From NCBI RefSeq assembly GCF_017573545.1, contig NZ_JAGEOK010000022.1:107720-171719 (forward strand): 64,000 nucleotides of DNA, read 5' to 3'. This DNA comes from Actinomadura nitritigenes. Lineage in GTDB: Bacteria; Actinomycetota; Actinomycetes; Streptosporangiales; Streptosporangiaceae. Position numbers and translations under genes: made by a program. The notes under the pieces were generated by a model. The model saw only the letters and a program-made list of their open reading frames with translations. It did no database searches and was not told where the DNA came from. Below, in pieces: positions 25,356 through 33,475 of the stretch; position 1 is the stretch's first letter, and each line of letters starts with the position of its first letter.

Positions 25356-26425
25356 TCCCGCGTCCCCGGGGGCCGCTCGCCGCGGCCACCGCGCTGCTGC
25401 TCGGCGCCGCCCTCACCACCGCGTCCTGCGGGAGCGGCGGCTCGGGCGGCAAGAGCGGCCGGCTGAGGATGGGCATCGCCGTCGCCAACTACAGCCTGAA
25501 CTTCGCCCGCGAGATGTACGAGGGCGCGACCGAGGCGTCCAAGCAGGCCGGGAACGTCGACTTCAAGGTCGTCGGGCCGCCCAACACCGACGGACCCGCC
25601 GAGCAGCAGCTGTTCCAGAACCTCACCGTCACCCATCCCGACGGGATCGTGCTGGAGAACCTCGATCCGCCGATCTTCACCCGCCCGGCGGCGCAGGCGG
25701 TCGACAAGGGGATCCCGATCGTCGCGCTGGACACCGCGCCCACCGACGGCAGCAAGGTCGGCTTCTACGTCGGCAACGACAACTACGAGCTCGGTGCGCT
25801 GCTCGCGCAGGCGACGGTGAAGAAGCTCGGCAAGGACGCCAGGGGCACCGTCGTCGTCGGCGTCCCGAACCCGGGCACGCCGGTGCTCGACAGCCGCGCG
25901 AAGGGCATCAAGGACGCCCTCGCGCAGCAGGCCCCGGGCATCCGCGTGCTCGGCCCGTTCCAGACCTACAGCGACCCGGCGCAGAACTACGGCGCCTGGC
26001 AGGCGCAGGTGAACGCGCACCCCGACGCGCTGGCGTTCCTCGGCGTCGGCGACGCCGACAGCTACAACCTCGCGCGGCTCAAGGAGCAGCGGCACGGCGG
26101 GTACCTGACCGCGGGCTTCGACGTCGACCCGAAGACGCTCGACGCCATCAAGCGCGGCACGAACTTCGCCGGCATCGACCCCGAGCACTACCTGAAGGGC
26201 TACATCGCCACCGCGCTGCTCATCAAGGCCGTGCGCGACGGCAAGGGGAAGCCGCCGTCCGGCTGGTTCAAGACACCCGGCCTGGTGATGGACTCCGGCA
26301 ACATCGACGAGATCGTCAAGCGGCAGCAGTCGGTGCGGAACGCCTACGCCTGGTACAAGCCGCAGCTCGACAGGCTGCTGGCGGACCCCAACGCGAGCAT
26401 CAGGCCGCTCAAGGAGGCCCGCTGA
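25352..26425 (+). CDS. sugar-type ABC transporter substrate-binding lipoprotein (second system)
   Basis: A 357-aa lipoprotein: signal with Cys26 after LLLGAALTTAS, a Gly/Ser linker, and a type I periplasmic-binding core (MGIAVANYSLNFAREMYEGATEAS, GIVLENLDPPIFTRPAAQAVDKGIPIVALD). The unusual N-x-N-F-A-R region replaces the typical ribose-binding pattern, so the ligand is probably not ribose. GGAGGAA precedes the ATG at 25352. Confidence 0.88.
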   Translation: MIPRPRGPLAAATALLLGAALTTASCGSGGSGGKSGRLRMGIAVANYSLNFAREMYEGATEASKQAGNVDFKVVGPPNTDGPAEQQLFQNLTVTHPDGIVLENLDPPIFTRPAAQAVDKGIPIVALDTAPTDGSKVGFYVGNDNYELGALLAQATVKKLGKDARGTVVVGVPNPGTPVLDSRAKGIKDALAQQAPGIRVLGPFQTYSDPAQNYGAWQAQVNAHPDALAFLGVGDADSYNLARLKEQRHGGYLTAGFDVDPKTLDAIKRGTNFAGIDPEHYLKGYIATALLIKAVRDGKGKPPSGWFKTPGLVMDSGNIDEIVKRQQSVRNAYAWYKPQLDRLLADPNASIRPLKEAR

Positions 26426-26426
26426 C

Positions 26427-27971
26427 ATGCTGGTCGCCTCCGGCCTGGTCAAGCACTACGGCGGCGTCACCGCGCTGGACGGGGTCGGCATCACGCTGGC
26501 CGCGGGGGAGGTGCACGCGCTCGTCGGCGAGAACGGCGCGGGCAAGTCCACCCTCGTGAAGATCATCTCCGGGGCGGTGCGGCCGGAGGACGGCACCCTC
26601 GAGCTGGACGGCGCGCCGGTGCGGTTCGCCGGCGCGCGGCAGGCCGCCGCCCGAGGCGTCGCGATCGTCTCGCAGGAGCTGACGACCTACGACGACCTGA
26701 CCGTGCTGGAGAACCTCTTCCCCTACGGCGCGCCCCGGCGCCGGGGGCTGGTCAGCACCCGGGAGATGCGGCGGCTCGCCCGGCCCGTCCTGGACGAGCT
26801 GGGCATCGACCCGCCGCCGCACGCCAGGGCCGGCGAACTGCCGCTCGCCGACCGCCAGTTGCTGGAGATCTGCCGCGCGCTGCTGCTGGAACCCCGCGTG
26901 CTCGTCCTGGACGAGCCGACCTCCGCGCTGCCCCGCGCCGCCGCCGCGCGGCTCGCCGACGTCACCTGGCGCCTCGCCGAGCGCGGCCTCGCCGTGCTGT
27001 ACATCTCGCACTTCCTGGAGGAGGTCATGCGGATCGCGACCCGGGTGACCGTGCTGCGCGACGGACGGGTCGTGCTGCCGGGCGCCGAGGCCGCGGACGT
27101 CAGCCTGGACTCCCTCGTCACCGCGATGCTCGGCCGGCCCCCCGCCCGCGCCGCCGGACCGGCCCTGTCGCCCGGAGCCGAGCCCGGCGCACGGACCGGG
27201 GCGGAACCCTCCGCCGCCCCGCGACGCCCCGGCGGGGCGGCGGTCTCCCTCACCGGCGTCACGATCCCCGGCCGGCTGCGGGACGTCTCGCTGGCCGCGG
27301 CCGCCGGGGAGATCGTCGGGCTGGCCGGGCTGCAGGGCGCCGGCCACCTCGCCGTCCTCGACGCCGTGTGCGGGCGCGCCCGGCCGTCGTCGGGGGCCGT
27401 GCGGCTGCCGGGCGGACGGGCGCCGCGCTCGGCCCGGCACGCCGTCACCTCGGGCGTCGCGTCCATCTCCGGCGACCGCAAGGGGCGCGGGCTGATGCTC
27501 GACAAGGCGCTGTGGGAGAACGTCACGGCGGTGAGCTGGCTCGGGCAGGGCCGCGGCGGGTTCCTGCCGCGCCGCTCCCGCCTCGTCGACCGGTCGCGCG
27601 GCCACCTGGAGCGGCTGCGCGTCCGCGGCGACGTGCGGGCGAGCGCGGGCGACCTGTCGGGCGGCAACCAGCAGAAGGTCGTCCTCGCCAAGTGGTTGGA
27701 CGCCGCCCCGTCCGTGCTGGCGCTGGACGACCCGACGCGCGGGGTGGACGTCGGCGCCCGCGCCGAGCTGCACGGCATCGTCCGCGCGCTGGCCGCCGAG
27801 GGGAAGGTGGTGCTGCTCGCGTCGTCGGACCTCGCCGAGCTGGTCGAGCTCTGCCACCGGGTGGTGGTCTTCCAGCACGGGCGCGTCGTCGGATCGCTGG
27901 CGGGCGGGCGGCTCACCGAGCCCGCGCTCAGCCTCGCCATGAACGCGGGCTTCGCCGGCCCGGTCCGCTGA
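26427..27971 (+). CDS. sugar-type ABC transporter ATP-binding protein, two domains (RbsA-like)
   Basis: A 514-aa fused ATPase. Domain 1: Walker A GENGAGKST (34-42), a degenerate signature (ELPLADRQLLEI) and Walker B VLVLDEPTSAL. A Pro/Ala-rich linker follows (about 235-275). Domain 2: degenerate Walker A (GLQGAGH), intact signature LSGGNQQK and Walker B LALDDPTRGVDVG, with Asp where the catalytic Glu is usual. A degenerate second P-loop is normal in RbsA/MglA; the weak first signature and the E-to-D change are less usual. GGAGG lies before the ATG, one nt after the upstream stop. Confidence 0.88.
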   Translation: MLVASGLVKHYGGVTALDGVGITLAAGEVHALVGENGAGKSTLVKIISGAVRPEDGTLELDGAPVRFAGARQAAARGVAIVSQELTTYDDLTVLENLFPYGAPRRRGLVSTREMRRLARPVLDELGIDPPPHARAGELPLADRQLLEICRALLLEPRVLVLDEPTSALPRAAAARLADVTWRLAERGLAVLYISHFLEEVMRIATRVTVLRDGRVVLPGAEAADVSLDSLVTAMLGRPPARAAGPALSPGAEPGARTGAEPSAAPRRPGGAAVSLTGVTIPGRLRDVSLAAAAGEIVGLAGLQGAGHLAVLDAVCGRARPSSGAVRLPGGRAPRSARHAVTSGVASISGDRKGRGLMLDKALWENVTAVSWLGQGRGGFLPRRSRLVDRSRGHLERLRVRGDVRASAGDLSGGNQQKVVLAKWLDAAPSVLALDDPTRGVDVGARAELHGIVRALAAEGKVVLLASSDLAELVELCHRVVVFQHGRVVGSLAGGRLTEPALSLAMNAGFAGPVR

Positions 27972-28012
27972 CGGCTCGGCGGGCCCGCCGAACCGCGGGG
28001 CCCGCCGAGCCG
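27972..28012. terminator. terminator after the second ABC importer
   Basis: Perfect 15-bp stem CGGCTCGGCGGGCCC / GGGCCCGCCGAGCCG with an 11-nt loop, starting at the ATPase stop codon and lying between convergent genes. No T-run. Confidence 0.7.
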
Positions 28013-28039
28013 CCGGGGCGGTCGAGCCCGCCCGCGTGG

Positions 28040-29014
28040 TCAGGACAGGTGCGCGATGACGGGTGCGAAGGCGTCCATCGCCTCGTCGGGCACCTGGTAG
28101 TAGGTGAAGCCGTAGCGGTCGCGGCGGGCGAGCATCTGCTCGGCGATGTGCTCGGGCGGCCCGACGAACTGCGACGGCATCTCCAGGACCAGGTCGGTGG
28201 ACGCGGTGCCCCAGCCGCGGGTGACCGCGACCTTCGCGGCGGCGCGGCGCGGATCGGGGCCGAAGGCCGGCGCGACCATCATGCTCAGCTCGACGTCGCG
28301 GCCGGCGGCGGCCTCCCGGACCCAGCCGACCTTGCGCTCGATGGTCTCCGGGAGCCGTTCTTCGATCTCCTCGGAGATCGTCCCGTCCGGGAGGGCGCGG
28401 GGCAGGATCCCGACGGTGTCGGCGAGCCGTCCCGCGATGCCGAGCATCCGCCGGCTGCCCGCGCCGACCACGAGCGGCGGGCGGCGCTCCGGGCGCGGGA
28501 ACACCGTCAGGCCGTCGATCCGGTAGTGCTCGCCGGCGAAGCTCGTCTTCTCGCCGGACAGCAGGCCCCGCAGGATCCGCAGCGACTCCTCCATGCGGCC
28601 GACCCGCGCGCCGGCCGCGTCGAACGGCATTCCGGCGGCCTCGTACTCCTCGCGGAGCCAGCCCGCGCCGAGGCCCAGCTCGAAGCGGCCGCCCGACAGG
28701 TGGTCGAGCGTGGCCGCCTCCTTCGCGAGCATCACCGGATGCCTGTAGTCGTTGCAGAGCACCATCGTGCCGACCCGCAGCGTGCTCGTCGCGGCGGCGG
28801 CCGACGCCAGCGCGACCATCGGGGCGAGCTGGTCGCCGAACGGCTCGGCCACGAAGTGGTCGCGCAGGACCAGCGCGGAGTACCCGAGGTCCTCCGCGCG
28901 CCGCGCCGTCGCGAGCAGGTCCGCGCCGGAGCGCACCGACTCGCCGACCACGCCGAAACGGAACGGGCGGCGGTCCCGGCCGGTGCTCGCCGGATCCATG
29001 GGGTCTTCGTCCAT
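28040..29014 (-). CDS. LLM-class F420-dependent oxidoreductase
   Basis: A 324-aa luciferase-like monooxygenase-fold protein (TIM barrel), closest by pattern to the F420-dependent family represented by MSMEG_2516. Motifs: FRFGVVGESVRSGADLLATARRAEDLGYSALVLRDHF, then TLDHLSGGRFELGLGAGW, which is the cofactor-binding region. Starts at 29014 and 28999 are both plausible; neither has a strong ribosome-binding site. Cofactor F420 is expected in this group of organisms. Its substrate is unknown. It stands alone, divergent from the DUF3311/symporter pair. Confidence 0.85.
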   Translation of the reverse strand: MDEDPMDPASTGRDRRPFRFGVVGESVRSGADLLATARRAEDLGYSALVLRDHFVAEPFGDQLAPMVALASAAAATSTLRVGTMVLCNDYRHPVMLAKEAATLDHLSGGRFELGLGAGWLREEYEAAGMPFDAAGARVGRMEESLRILRGLLSGEKTSFAGEHYRIDGLTVFPRPERRPPLVVGAGSRRMLGIAGRLADTVGILPRALPDGTISEEIEERLPETIERKVGWVREAAAGRDVELSMMVAPAFGPDPRRAAAKVAVTRGWGTASTDLVLEMPSQFVGPPEHIAEQMLARRDRYGFTYYQVPDEAMDAFAPVIAHLS

Positions 29015-29122
29015 GAGCCGAGGATGCCGCGCCGGTGGACCGTTCCGCTGGCGGGAAAGCGACACCGGGCTCGACTTGGTCAACAAATGGCCCCGGGGGC
29101 TGGTGTCCGCGGTTCGAAGATC

Positions 29123-29132
29123 GCAATATTGC
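29123..29132. promoter_or_regulatory. palindrome GCAATATTGC
   Basis: Perfect 10-bp palindrome in the 171-nt divergent gap between the LLM gene and DUF3311, in an otherwise GC-rich context. Possible operator for either side. Confidence 0.3.
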
Positions 29133-29185
29133 CGGGGGCGAGAATCGCCCTGGCCGCACGTTCCCCCGGCCCCTGGAGGTCATCC

Positions 29186-29431
29186 GTGAGTGATACGTCC
29201 CCCGCCTCTCCACCCCCTCCGAGCCCGTCCCTCGCGCGGAAGGCGGCGGCGGGCGTCCTGCTGGTCGTCCCGTTCGCCGTCTACCTGGCCGTGCCGACCT
29301 ACGCCAAGGACGGCCCGCACCTGGCCGGTTTCCCGTTCTTCTACTGGTGGCAGCTGCTGTGGGTGGTGCTCACGGCCGTCTGCATCGCAAGCGCGCACCT
29401 GCTCACCCGCAAGCGGGGTGAGGCCAAGTGA
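29186..29431 (+). CDS. DUF3311 small membrane protein
   Basis: An 81-aa protein with a Pro/Ser-rich N-terminal tail and two membrane helices (GVLLVVPFAVYLAVPTYA and FFYWWQLLWVVLTAVCIASAH). DUF3311 proteins usually stand directly before sodium/solute symporters and are thought to be accessory subunits. GTG at 29186 follows GGAGGTCATCC; the stop overlaps the symporter start (GTGA). Confidence 0.85.
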   Translation: MSDTSPASPPPPSPSLARKAAAGVLLVVPFAVYLAVPTYAKDGPHLAGFPFFYWWQLLWVVLTAVCIASAHLLTRKRGEAK

Positions 29432-31062
29432 AGGACGTCAACGGCGTCGAGCTGACGATCTTCATCGCCTTCTTCGCGGTGGTGACGGTGGTCGGCTTCG
29501 CGGCCGCGCGCTGGCGGCGCGGCCAGACCATCATGCACCTGGACGAGTGGGGCCTCGGCGGCCGCAGCTTCGGCACGTTCGTCACCTGGTTCCTGCTCGG
29601 CGGCGACCTCTACAGCGCCTACACGTTCGTCGCCGTGCCCTCGGCGGTGTTCGCCGGCGGCGCGATGGGCTTCTGGGCGGTGCCCTACGGCGCGATCGCG
29701 TACCCGATCGTGTTCCTGATCGGCCCGCGGCTGTGGTCGGTCGCGCAGCGGCACGGCTACGTGACCGCGGCGGACTTCGTCCGCGGCCGGTACGGCTCGC
29801 GGTCGCTGGGGCTCGCCGTCGCCCTCACGGGGATCCTGGCGATGATGCCGTACATCGCGCTCCAGCTCGTCGGCATCCAGGCCGTCCTGACGGTGATGGG
29901 CGTGTCCGGGTCCGGCTGGGCGAAGGACCTGCCGCTGTTCATCGCGTTCGCGCTGCTGGCCGCCTACACCTACACCTCGGGGCTGCGGGCGCCGGCGCTG
30001 ATCTCGTTCGTCAAGGACGCGCTGATCTACGTGGTCATCATCGTCGCGATCGTCTACATCCCGACCAAGCTCGGCGGGTGGGACGGCGTCTTCGACAAGT
30101 CCGCCGCCGCGCTCGCCAAGCCGAACCCGGTGACGGGCAAGCCCGCGGGTTCGCTGTTCACCAGCGACATGACGCACTGGGCGTACGGGACGCTGGCGCT
30201 CGGCTCGTCGCTCGCGCTGTTCATCTACCCGCACAGCGTGACCGGCGCGCTCGCCGCCGGGCGCCGCGACGTGATCCGCCGGAACGCGGCGCTGCTGCCC
30301 GCGTACTCGCTGCTGCTCGGGCTGCTCGCGCTGCTCGGCTACATGGCGCTCGCCCACCCCGGCGTGGTCGCCGCCGTGAAGCACGCGGGCAACCCGCAGC
30401 TGGCGGTCCCGGAGCTGTTCGACCAGGTGTTCCCCGACTGGTTCACCGGCGTCGCGTTCGCCGCGATCGGGGTCGGCGCGCTGGTGCCCGCCGCGATCAT
30501 GTCGATCGCCGCGTCCAACCTGTTCACCCGCAACGTCTACACCTCCTTCATCCGGCCGGACGCCTCGCCGGAGGAGGAGACCCGGGTGTCGCAGCTGGTG
30601 TCGCTGCTGGTGAAGCTCGGCGCGCTGGTGTTCGTGCTCGGCTTCGACAAGTCGCTGGCGATCAACCTGCAGCTGCTCGGCGGCATCTGGGTCGTGCAGA
30701 CGTTCCCCGCCATCGGCATCGGCCTGTACACGCGGTGGCTGGACCGCTGGGGCCTGCTGGCCGGCTGGGCCGCGGGCATGGCGTACGGCACCTACACCGC
30801 CTACGACCAGTCCTCGCCGGCGCAGAGCCACTTCGGTTCGCCGCTCGCCGACATCCCGTTCGTCGGCCACACCGGCTACATCGCGCTGACCGCGTTCGTG
30901 CTGAACATGGTCGTCGCGGTCGCGGTCACGGCCCTGGTCCGGGCGTTCAAGGTGCCGGCGGGGCCGGACGAGACGAGCCCCGACGACTACACCGCCGACG
31001 CGGACGACAGGCTGGCCGCGCCGGAGGACCCGGCGGGCGAGCTCACCGGCCAGTCCGCCTGA
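29428..31062 (+). CDS. sodium:solute symporter (SSS family)
   Basis: A 544-aa carrier with about 13 membrane segments: the N-terminus FIAFFAVVTVVGFAAARWR, the TM2 region GGLGGRSFGTFVTWFLLGGD, and GFWAVPYGAIAYPIVFLIGPRLW. The C-terminal ~50 residues are acidic and polar. The pairing with DUF3311 is typical for SSS members moving monocarboxylates or similar acids, but the substrate cannot be read here. Confidence 0.88.
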   Translation: MKDVNGVELTIFIAFFAVVTVVGFAAARWRRGQTIMHLDEWGLGGRSFGTFVTWFLLGGDLYSAYTFVAVPSAVFAGGAMGFWAVPYGAIAYPIVFLIGPRLWSVAQRHGYVTAADFVRGRYGSRSLGLAVALTGILAMMPYIALQLVGIQAVLTVMGVSGSGWAKDLPLFIAFALLAAYTYTSGLRAPALISFVKDALIYVVIIVAIVYIPTKLGGWDGVFDKSAAALAKPNPVTGKPAGSLFTSDMTHWAYGTLALGSSLALFIYPHSVTGALAAGRRDVIRRNAALLPAYSLLLGLLALLGYMALAHPGVVAAVKHAGNPQLAVPELFDQVFPDWFTGVAFAAIGVGALVPAAIMSIAASNLFTRNVYTSFIRPDASPEEETRVSQLVSLLVKLGALVFVLGFDKSLAINLQLLGGIWVVQTFPAIGIGLYTRWLDRWGLLAGWAAGMAYGTYTAYDQSSPAQSHFGSPLADIPFVGHTGYIALTAFVLNMVVAVAVTALVRAFKVPAGPDETSPDDYTADADDRLAAPEDPAGELTGQSA

Positions 31063-31213
31063 GGACGGCCCGCCCGAGCGGCGGCGTCGCCCGAGCGGCG
31101 GCCCGCCCGAGGGACGTGCAGACCGGCGGGACGGGGCGAGCGGCTCGGTCGCCGTCCGTGCGGCGTAAGGGCGTCACCGACTGCCCCGGTCCCGCCGGTC
31201 CCTTCCAGACTGC

Positions 31214-31248
31214 GCCCCGCCCGCCGCGATCCGCAAGGCGGGCGGGGC
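31214..31248. terminator. terminator between symporter and acetyltransferase genes
   Basis: Exact 12-bp stem GCCCCGCCCGCC / GGCGGGCGGGGC with an 11-nt loop, ending one base from the acetyltransferase stop codon. It lies between convergent genes and can serve both. Confidence 0.7.
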
Positions 31249-31761
31249 TCAGCCCTCGGCGTCGACGCGCTGCGCCAGCACGTGCCCCGGCCAGTCGCCC
31301 ACCTTGAACTCGGCGACCGTCGCGAACCCCTGGCGCCGGTAGTACTCGACGAGCCGCCCGTCCCCGCCGCCGTAGCAGTCGACGCGCAGCAGCCCGGCGC
31401 CCCGGGCCCGCGCCAGCCGCCTCGCCTCGCCGATCAGGGCGGCGCCGACGCCGTGGCCGGCGAACTCCCGGTCGGTGACCAGCAGCGTGATGTACAGCTC
31501 CGGTTCGTCGGCCGCGCCGACGTAGGACGGTGGGCCCGGCGCGACGGCCATGACCCCGGCGGGGCGGCCGTCCACCACCGCCACCAGGATCTCGTCGTCG
31601 CGGGCGATGCCGGTGATCCGCTCGACCCGGCGCGGGTCGCGGGACCAGGGCTCGGAGCCCCACTGGCCGATCCGTCCGTTGCTCGCCAGCCAGGCGACGG
31701 CACCGTCCAGCATCGCCATGATCACGGGTACGTCGTCCGGTCCGCCGCTGCGGATCTCCAT
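31249..31761 (-). CDS. GNAT-family N-acetyltransferase
   Basis: A 170-aa acetyltransferase fold. The acetyl-CoA site is the segment LLVTDREFAGHGVGAALIGEARRLARARG, with the Q/R-x-x-G-x-G/A pattern (here HGVGAAL), and the C-terminal YYRRQGFATVAEF is the usual final strand-helix. GGGAGG upstream supports the ATG at 31761 over a GTG 15 nt earlier. Substrate unknown. It is 29 nt upstream-flanked by the cytochrome b gene on the same strand. Confidence 0.85.
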   Translation of the reverse strand: MEIRSGGPDDVPVIMAMLDGAVAWLASNGRIGQWGSEPWSRDPRRVERITGIARDDEILVAVVDGRPAGVMAVAPGPPSYVGAADEPELYITLLVTDREFAGHGVGAALIGEARRLARARGAGLLRVDCYGGGDGRLVEYYRRQGFATVAEFKVGDWPGHVLAQRVDAEG

Positions 31762-31790
31762 CGCGGCACCTCCCACCCGTGATCATCGCA

Positions 31791-33329
31791 TCAGCGCGGC
31801 ACCGGGCGGTGCTCCCTCTCCTCGGAGCGCTCCAGCTCCCCGCCGGCGAACAGCCGTGCCAGCGGCCCGCCCGTCGGCCTCGGGACCGCGCTCCTCGCCC
31901 GGAGCCGTTCCGCGGCCTCCGCCGGGAGGGGACGGGTCCGCTCGCTGAACCCGCCGGAGGGGGCGCGGACGATGATCCCGGTCTCGACGCCGTGCTCCAG
32001 GAGAAGCCGGTCCCGCCGCTGGAGGCCGAGGCACAGCCGCCGCGTCACCGTGAACGCCAGCACCGGCCCGGTGAGGAGCGCGATGCGGAAGAACCAGGTG
32101 GTCGCGAACAGCGACACGTCGAACCGGTCGGCGATGACGTCGTTGCCGGCCGCCGCCCACAGCACGCCGTAGAAGACGATCCCTGCGGCGCCCAGGCCCG
32201 TCCGCGTGGCGGCGTCGCGCGGACGGTCGAGCACATGGTGGATCGCCGTGTCGCCCGTCGCGCGCCGCTCGATGAACGGGTAGAGCGCGAGCAGCGTGAA
32301 GAACACGGTGATGACCAGCAGCGGGACGAGGATGCCGAAGGAGAGGGTGTGCCCGGCGGCGGTGACGTCCCAGCCCGGCATCAGCCGCAGCGCCCCGTCG
32401 CCGAACGCCAGGTACCAGTCGGGCTGCGACCCGGCGCTGATCGCGCTGGGGGAGTAGGGGCCGTACTGCCAGACCGGGTTGATCTGCAGGAAGGCCGCCA
32501 GCAGCACGGTCACGCCGGCGGTGAACAGGACGAACGCCGTGGTCTTGGCCATGAAGACCGGGTAGAACGGCTTGCCCTCGACGGTCCGCTCGGTGCTGCG
32601 GCCGCGCCGGAAGTCGGTGTGCTTCTGCACCCACGGCAGGACGATCGCGTGCAGCGGCACCAGCGCCGCCATCAGGCCGGGCACCAGCAGCACGTGCACC
32701 ACGTAGAGCCGCGGGACGAGATCGGTTCCGGGGAACTGGCCGCCGAGCAGGAAGAACGCGAGGTAGCTGCCGACGAGCGGGATCGCCTGCGCGGCGCCGA
32801 GCACCAGCCGCAGCCCGGTGCCGGACAGCAGGTCGTCCGGCAGCGAGTAGCCGGTGAACCCGTTGGCCATCGCCAGCGTGAACAGCACGATGCCGAGCAG
32901 CCAGTTCAGCTCGCGCGGCTTGCGGAACGCGCCGGTGAAGAACACCCGGAGCATGTGCGCCACGATCGCCGAAAGGAAGATCAGCGCTGACCAGTGGTGC
33001 ACCTGCCGGACGAGCAGGCCGCCGCGCACGTCCATGCTCAGATGCAGCGTCGACGCGTACGCCTCGCTCATCTCGACGCCGCGGAGCGGCGTGTAGGAGC
33101 CGTGGTAGACGACCTCGGACATGCTCGGCTTGAAGAAGAACGTCAGGAAGACGCCGGAGGCGAGCAGGACGAGGAAGGAGTAGAGGGCGATCTCGCCGAT
33201 GAGGAAGGACCAGTGGTCGGGGAACGCCTTGCGGGCGGCGCGGCGGGCGAAGCCGGTGGTGCCGAGCCGGTCGTCCAGGGCGTTCAGGGCTTGTTCGGCC
33301 GTCGAGGCGCGCCGTTCGGTCAGGGACAT
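31791..33329 (-). CDS. qcrB: cytochrome b subunit of a bc1-type complex, lone copy
   Basis: A 512-aa fused cytochrome b. The two haem-b ligand pairs are H111/H125 and H212/H227; the Qo-site motif PDWY (variant of PEWY, usual in actinobacteria) is followed by GDGALRLMP, and about 9-10 membrane helices are visible. The first 45 residues and last 60 are cytoplasmic. GGGAG lies before the ATG at 33329. There is no Rieske (qcrA), cytochrome c (qcrC) or oxidase gene beside it, unlike the main actinobacterial qcrCAB cluster, so this is probably a second, conditionally used copy. Confidence 0.88.
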   Translation of the reverse strand: MSLTERRASTAEQALNALDDRLGTTGFARRAARKAFPDHWSFLIGEIALYSFLVLLASGVFLTFFFKPSMSEVVYHGSYTPLRGVEMSEAYASTLHLSMDVRGGLLVRQVHHWSALIFLSAIVAHMLRVFFTGAFRKPRELNWLLGIVLFTLAMANGFTGYSLPDDLLSGTGLRLVLGAAQAIPLVGSYLAFFLLGGQFPGTDLVPRLYVVHVLLVPGLMAALVPLHAIVLPWVQKHTDFRRGRSTERTVEGKPFYPVFMAKTTAFVLFTAGVTVLLAAFLQINPVWQYGPYSPSAISAGSQPDWYLAFGDGALRLMPGWDVTAAGHTLSFGILVPLLVITVFFTLLALYPFIERRATGDTAIHHVLDRPRDAATRTGLGAAGIVFYGVLWAAAGNDVIADRFDVSLFATTWFFRIALLTGPVLAFTVTRRLCLGLQRRDRLLLEHGVETGIIVRAPSGGFSERTRPLPAEAAERLRARSAVPRPTGGPLARLFAGGELERSEEREHRPVPR

Positions 33330-33374
33330 GCGCCACTCCCAGGGGGTCGGTCGCCGGTGACCTGTACGACCGAA

Positions 33375-33430
33375 CGTAGTACGACGCCCTGTAGTTCTAC
33401 AAGAGGTAGTTCTACAGTCGGTAGTACTGC
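33375..33430. repeat. four GTAGT repeats at exact 15-bp spacing upstream of qcrB
   Basis: GTAGT begins at 33376, 33391, 33406 and 33421. Units 2 and 3 also complete the palindromes TGTAGTTCTACA and GTAGTTCTAC, and units 1 and 4 read GTAGTAC. The array sits 46-101 nt upstream of the cytochrome b start codon. It resembles BlaI/CopY-type operators in its TAC/GTA half-sites, but the array form is unusual. Confidence 0.65.
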
Positions 33431-33475
33431 GGGAGGCGGGCGGCGGACGGGCGTGCCCGGGGCGCGGAACGGCGG

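Noticed and set aside
26409..29213. A 934-codon minus-strand frame
   Set aside because: It is a shadow of the double ATPase and runs out of frame through the LLM gene.
31070..31110. Repeated GCCCGAGCGGCGGC strings after the symporter gene
   Set aside because: Two short copies in GC-rich intergenic DNA; likely low-complexity drift rather than a repeat family.
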